A stretch of 64,000 nt of DNA from CAMLOF01 sp041913045 (GTDB lineage Bacteria; Pseudomonadota; Gammaproteobacteria; Burkholderiales; Burkholderiaceae_C), in NCBI GenBank assembly GCA_041913045.1, contig JAYSGB010000009.1:1-64000 (forward strand), given 5' to 3'. Shown piece after piece: positions 61,501 through 64,000 of the stretch; the first letter of the stretch is position 1; every line of letters begins with the position of its first letter. The translations under genes were made by a program, and so were the position numbers. The notes beneath the pieces are model-generated. The model saw nothing but the letters and a program-made list of their open reading frames with translations. It did not search any database and had not been told where the DNA came from.

Positions 61501-62634
61501 TCAAAGTCTGAACATTTGAACTGCTTTATCAAGCCTTTGGGCTTGCTCACGCAAGCCGACGGTAGCTGCAGCGGCCTGCTCCACAAGTGCTGCGTTCTGC
61601 TGGGTCATCTGGTCAAGTAGACCAATTTCTCTGTTGATTTCACCGAGTCCATTGGACTGCTCGCTCGAGGTGGCCGTGATGCTTGCAATCGTCTCCCGGA
61701 CACGCTGCACGGATCCCACAATGTCCTGCATGGTTGTTCCGGCTGCTTGCACCAGTTCCGAGCCAGACTGGACCCGCGCGACCGATGTCTCAATCAGGTC
61801 CTTTATCTCGCGTGCGGCCTCTGCGCTCCGTCCGGCCAGGTTGCGAACCTCCCCCGCCACAATGGCGAAGCCACGTCCTTGCTCACCGGCACGTGCGGCC
61901 TCCACTGCGGCATTCAGAGCGAGGATGTTGGTCTGAAACGAAATCCCATCAATTACGCTGATGATGTCGCGGATCCGCTGGGAACTGAGACTGATCTCGT
62001 CCATGGTCTTCACAACTTGGTCGACGACCTTGCCACCCTGGAGCGCCACGTCAGAAGCTGATGCAACCAAAAGGCTGGCGGTTCGAGCTGCTTCGGTCGA
62101 TTCGCGTACGTTGCCTGTCAACATCTCCAGACTGGACGCTGTGTGCTGCAGGTTGCCTGCAGCGCGCTCGGTGCGGTCGCTCAAGTCCTGATTTCCGGTG
62201 GCAATTTCCGTGGACATTTGGGTGATGCTTTGACTAGCCTGCCTAATGTCGCCCAGAGCAATCTGCAAGCTGTCAACGAGTCGTTGCAATGAATGAAGCA
62301 GACTGCCTTCATGCGCCGCAGGGACCTGCACACTCAGGTTGCCATCGGCTAGCGCGGCCAGTACATCGCTTGCGGTGGATGGCTCGCCACCAAGAACATG
62401 CCGTGCCGTGCGCCTGATCCAGATGGTGAAGCCGACACAGGCAGTGACGCAGATAGTTGTGAGCACCGCAGTCAAAGCGCCGCCCATTACCAGATAGCCC
62501 GCCATCACCTCGGCATCGACTTGGCGACTTTGCCGCTGCAGCCACCAGGCACCTAGCGCTACCGTGGAGCCAGCGCCTGCAACCATGAAGGTTGGCACGA
62601 GCATGGACAAAGTGAGCTTCTGCGTATAGTTCAT
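61501..62634 (-). CDS. Methyl-accepting chemotaxis protein without ligand-binding domain
   Basis: 377 residues. Two membrane helices lie in residues ~8-30 and ~45-70, with only about 15 residues between them, so there is no periplasmic sensor domain. A HAMP-like stretch is followed by the signalling domain with ISFQTNILALNAAVEAARAGEQGRGFAIVAGEVRNLAGRSAEAA, the CheA/CheW-binding hairpin. No CheR-tethering pentapeptide at the end. ATG at 62634; a GTG 15 bases upstream is closer to a GAGG. Confidence 0.9.
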   Translation of the reverse strand: MNYTQKLTLSMLVPTFMVAGAGSTVALGAWWLQRQSRQVDAEVMAGYLVMGGALTAVLTTICVTACVGFTIWIRRTARHVLGGEPSTASDVLAALADGNLSVQVPAAHEGSLLHSLQRLVDSLQIALGDIRQASQSITQMSTEIATGNQDLSDRTERAAGNLQHTASSLEMLTGNVRESTEAARTASLLVASASDVALQGGKVVDQVVKTMDEISLSSQRIRDIISVIDGISFQTNILALNAAVEAARAGEQGRGFAIVAGEVRNLAGRSAEAAREIKDLIETSVARVQSGSELVQAAGTTMQDIVGSVQRVRETIASITATSSEQSNGLGEINREIGLLDQMTQQNAALVEQAAAATVGLREQAQRLDKAVQMFRL

Positions 62635-62937
62635 CGGGTATGGTCCCACGCCTCAAAGTCAGAGATCCATTCTAGATGTGCAAACGGTGCCGTGTACGGG
62701 CACGTTTGAGGAGATACGCACGGCGACAGTTCGCCATTCTTTCTAGACTACGTCTTTGCGCACAACTGGGAGACAGATAGTGTGGTGTACCTCTGGTGTG
62801 TCTGGTCACCTTGATCGTCGCCTATGGCAAGCTCAAACGAGGTGGGGTAACGACCTGGGATGCGGATGGCGGTTTCGAGGTCGTGCACGGACCGGTTGGT
62901 ATCGGCCGGACCTTGGCGTGGTTTCTGCTGAAAATCA

Positions 62938-63081
62938 CTAGAAACTTGTGCTATGGTTGCGTCAGCGTTGAGAACAACGCAAGGGTACAAAAGACAGACA
63001 AATGTTGCTTGTCATTCTGGCCTAAGTGATTGATTTTAAAGGTATTTCTATTTTGGCTGTAGTGTCCCGTCCACTCCGCCA
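62938..63081 (+). repeat. 144-bp diverged repeat, copy B, ending in the tRNA-Asp 3' end
   Basis: An ungapped partner of 15067-15210. Its final 16 bases, CCCGTCCACTCCGCCA (63066-63081), are identical to the end of tRNA-Asp. It could be the right attachment site of a second element in the same tRNA. Confidence 0.6.
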
Positions 63082-63090
63082 GCATTCAGC

Positions 63091-63117
63091 AAAAAGCCCG
63101 CCTTTGGCGGGCTTTTT
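63091..63117. terminator. Strong rho-independent terminator
   Basis: AAAAAGCCCGCC pairs perfectly with GGCGGGCTTTTT around a TTT loop. Symmetrical, so it can terminate both strands, including the leftward gene ending at 63170. Confidence 0.92.
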
Positions 63118-63169
63118 CATTGGGCGCTCGGAGATTAGGCGCTCGGAACGCACCACCCGTACACACCTT

Positions 63170-63550
63170 TCAGGGCTGGTGTGCTGCTGCCCTGACGAGC
63201 TGTTGTTGCCACCAGTTCTGGGCTTCTTCACCCAAAGGCTCGGCGAGCCGGGCGGGCAATGGCCATTGCAGCAGTTCTGCCAAGCGGCTCACCACCCAGA
63301 GTGCCTCACCTTCGCTCAGACGGCCTTCTTCTGCCACCAGGCCTTGCAGCATGCGGGCCAGCACATCGCCTTCAGTGATGCCAAGCTTCACCAGCACCTG
63401 GCTAGCGTGTTCGGTGAGCATTTGCGCCATGTCTTCGCACAGCTCGAATTTTTCGGCCAAGGCTGCACGATCAATGGACGGTTTGCGCTGGCCGGGTGTG
63501 ATGAAAAGCTCCGCGAAAGAGTCGGGCACAAGCAATTGGGACTCATCCAT
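63170..63550 (-). CDS. Hypothetical protein, helical
   Basis: 126 residues from the ATG at 63550, which overlaps the end of the zinc-ribbon gene by 8 bases. Mostly amphipathic helices (FAELFITPGQRKPSIDRAALAEKFELCEDMAQML; WPLPARLAEPLGEEAQNWWQQQ). No signal peptide or membrane helix. I do not recognise the family; coupling with the small zinc-ribbon protein suggests a joint role. Confidence 0.7.
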   Translation of the reverse strand: MDESQLLVPDSFAELFITPGQRKPSIDRAALAEKFELCEDMAQMLTEHASQVLVKLGITEGDVLARMLQGLVAEEGRLSEGEALWVVSRLAELLQWPLPARLAEPLGEEAQNWWQQQLVRAAAHQP

Positions 63551-63818
63551 GGGCGGTCCCATCGCGCCATTCGCGCACTTCGGTGAATGAGAATTTGCAG
63601 CGTACACACTGGTAGCGGCCAGTGGGGCGCATGGCACCAAGCGGGTCCCGGTCGAGGACGGGGCGGTAGGCAGTGGCGCCGCAACGGTGGCAGGCGTTCA
63701 TGGGTCTCCCTGGGTTCATGCTGGCATTGTGCCAAGTTTCACGCGCGCTTACGGGCATGCCTTGAATGGCCTTGGGCGTGGCGTGCATGCCCATGTAGAG
63801 AACGTTGGAGGTGTGCAT
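63543..63818 (-). CDS. Small zinc-ribbon protein
   Basis: 91 residues from the ATG at 63818 (AAAGGAG 7 bases upstream), or 52 residues from the ATG at 63701 (GGGAG upstream). The shorter part has CHRCGA and CVRCKF, two CxxC pairs ~25 residues apart, a zinc ribbon. The first 39 residues (MHTSNVLYMGMHATPKAIQG...) lack a recognised motif, so both starts, or two products, are possible. Confidence 0.65.
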   Translation of the reverse strand: MHTSNVLYMGMHATPKAIQGMPVSARETWHNASMNPGRPMNACHRCGATAYRPVLDRDPLGAMRPTGRYQCVRCKFSFTEVREWRDGTAHG

Positions 63819-64000
63819 CCGTGGCTCCTTTGCGGCACAGGGTGTACCGTGGTTGGGTCCATTGTGGGCAGCCTCCGTATCAAAAAACGATACGCCTTCG
63901 GTAGGTCGCGCGGGCCCAGGCACGAGGGGGCATTGTCCGGATTGGCTATTTCCGAAGGCGTATGGACAGCCGGTGGCCCTTGAGGCAATCTGGGTGTTTG
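63819..64000. other. Window end, no gene identified
   Basis: Sequence upstream of the zinc-ribbon gene; it probably holds its promoter. No supported reading frame. Confidence 0.4.

Larger units (their letters stand above)
62635..63169. other. Non-coding gap holding the second 144-bp repeat
   Basis: No supported gene. It contains repeat copy B (62938-63081), which ends in a copy of the tRNA-Asp 3' end, and a strong terminator at 63091-63117. Confidence 0.55.

Noticed and set aside
1..64000. CRISPR array
   Set aside because: No regularly spaced short direct repeats with unique spacers were seen on either strand; the repeats found are pairs of att, IS or attC type.

Overview
The window looks like a chromosome segment of a high-GC betaproteobacterium, most likely Burkholderiales and close to Comamonadaceae. 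This is inferred from gene types (phosphonate ABC sets, TRAP transporters for sugar acids, AzlCD, Glu-Asp tRNA pair) and codon use; no rRNA or other decisive marker is present. It is a patchwork: mobile DNA and accessory catabolism make up most of it.

Region 1 (1-9.5 kb) handles organophosphonates. A 5'-truncated phnC, cut by the end of an insertion sequence, is followed by phnD, phnE, an MFS permease and a PAP2-type phosphatase. Facing it is a complete second set, phnD-phnC-phnE, running into a phosphonoacetate hydrolase (phnA). A divergent GntR-type regulator and a perfect 18-bp palindrome sit in the shared promoter. Region 2 (9.6-14.9 kb) starts with an integron remnant: the C-terminal part of an integron integrase, two recognisable attC sites, and cassettes carrying a VOC/glyoxalase protein and a 56-aa protein. 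A LysR regulator divergent from wrbA plus an MFS permease, and a SnoaL/DUF4440-like protein, follow.

Region 3 (15.3-31.6 kb) is a genomic island in the 3' end of tRNA-Asp. The intact tRNA (15340-15416) and a 50-bp copy of its 3' part (31547-31596) bound it, and a tyrosine recombinase with two small regulators lies at the right end. The cargo is defence-like. A type I Zorya locus (zorA-zorB-zorC-zorD) has lost the 5' end of zorA to an IS3-family element. Next comes an SGNH hydrolase, WYL regulator and DUF1810 cluster. Last is an unusual pair: a membrane-anchored ClpP/SppA-like protease next to a 645-aa protein that joins an HExxH metallopeptidase motif to a C-terminal HicA-like domain. This pair is the best candidate for an undescribed system here.

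Region 4 (31.8-59.9 kb) is a large sugar-acid catabolic block. It holds a KDG kinase gene broken by one in-frame stop, gluconokinase, dgoK-dgoA, an IlvD/Edd-type dehydratase, DenD-like and SDR dehydrogenases, two complete TRAP transporters with FadR-type regulators, a DapA-like and a mandelate-racemase-like enzyme, a DUF1537 kinase with PdxA2 (tetronate pathway), and a UxaA-family dehydratase, Ldh-like, two FAH-family and ketoglutarate-semialdehyde dehydrogenase operon. Together these could feed hexonates, pentonates, 6-deoxyhexonates and tetronates into pyruvate, glyceraldehyde-3-phosphate, dihydroxyacetone phosphate or 2-oxoglutarate.

Region 5 (59.9-64 kb) has azlCD, a short chemoreceptor without a ligand domain, and two small overlapping conserved genes. 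A 16-bp copy of the tRNA-Asp 3' end at 63066-63081, preceded by 128 bp that resemble a segment upstream of tRNA-Glu (the two 144-bp units align without gaps), suggests a second integration boundary, so the sugar-acid block may itself be an island.
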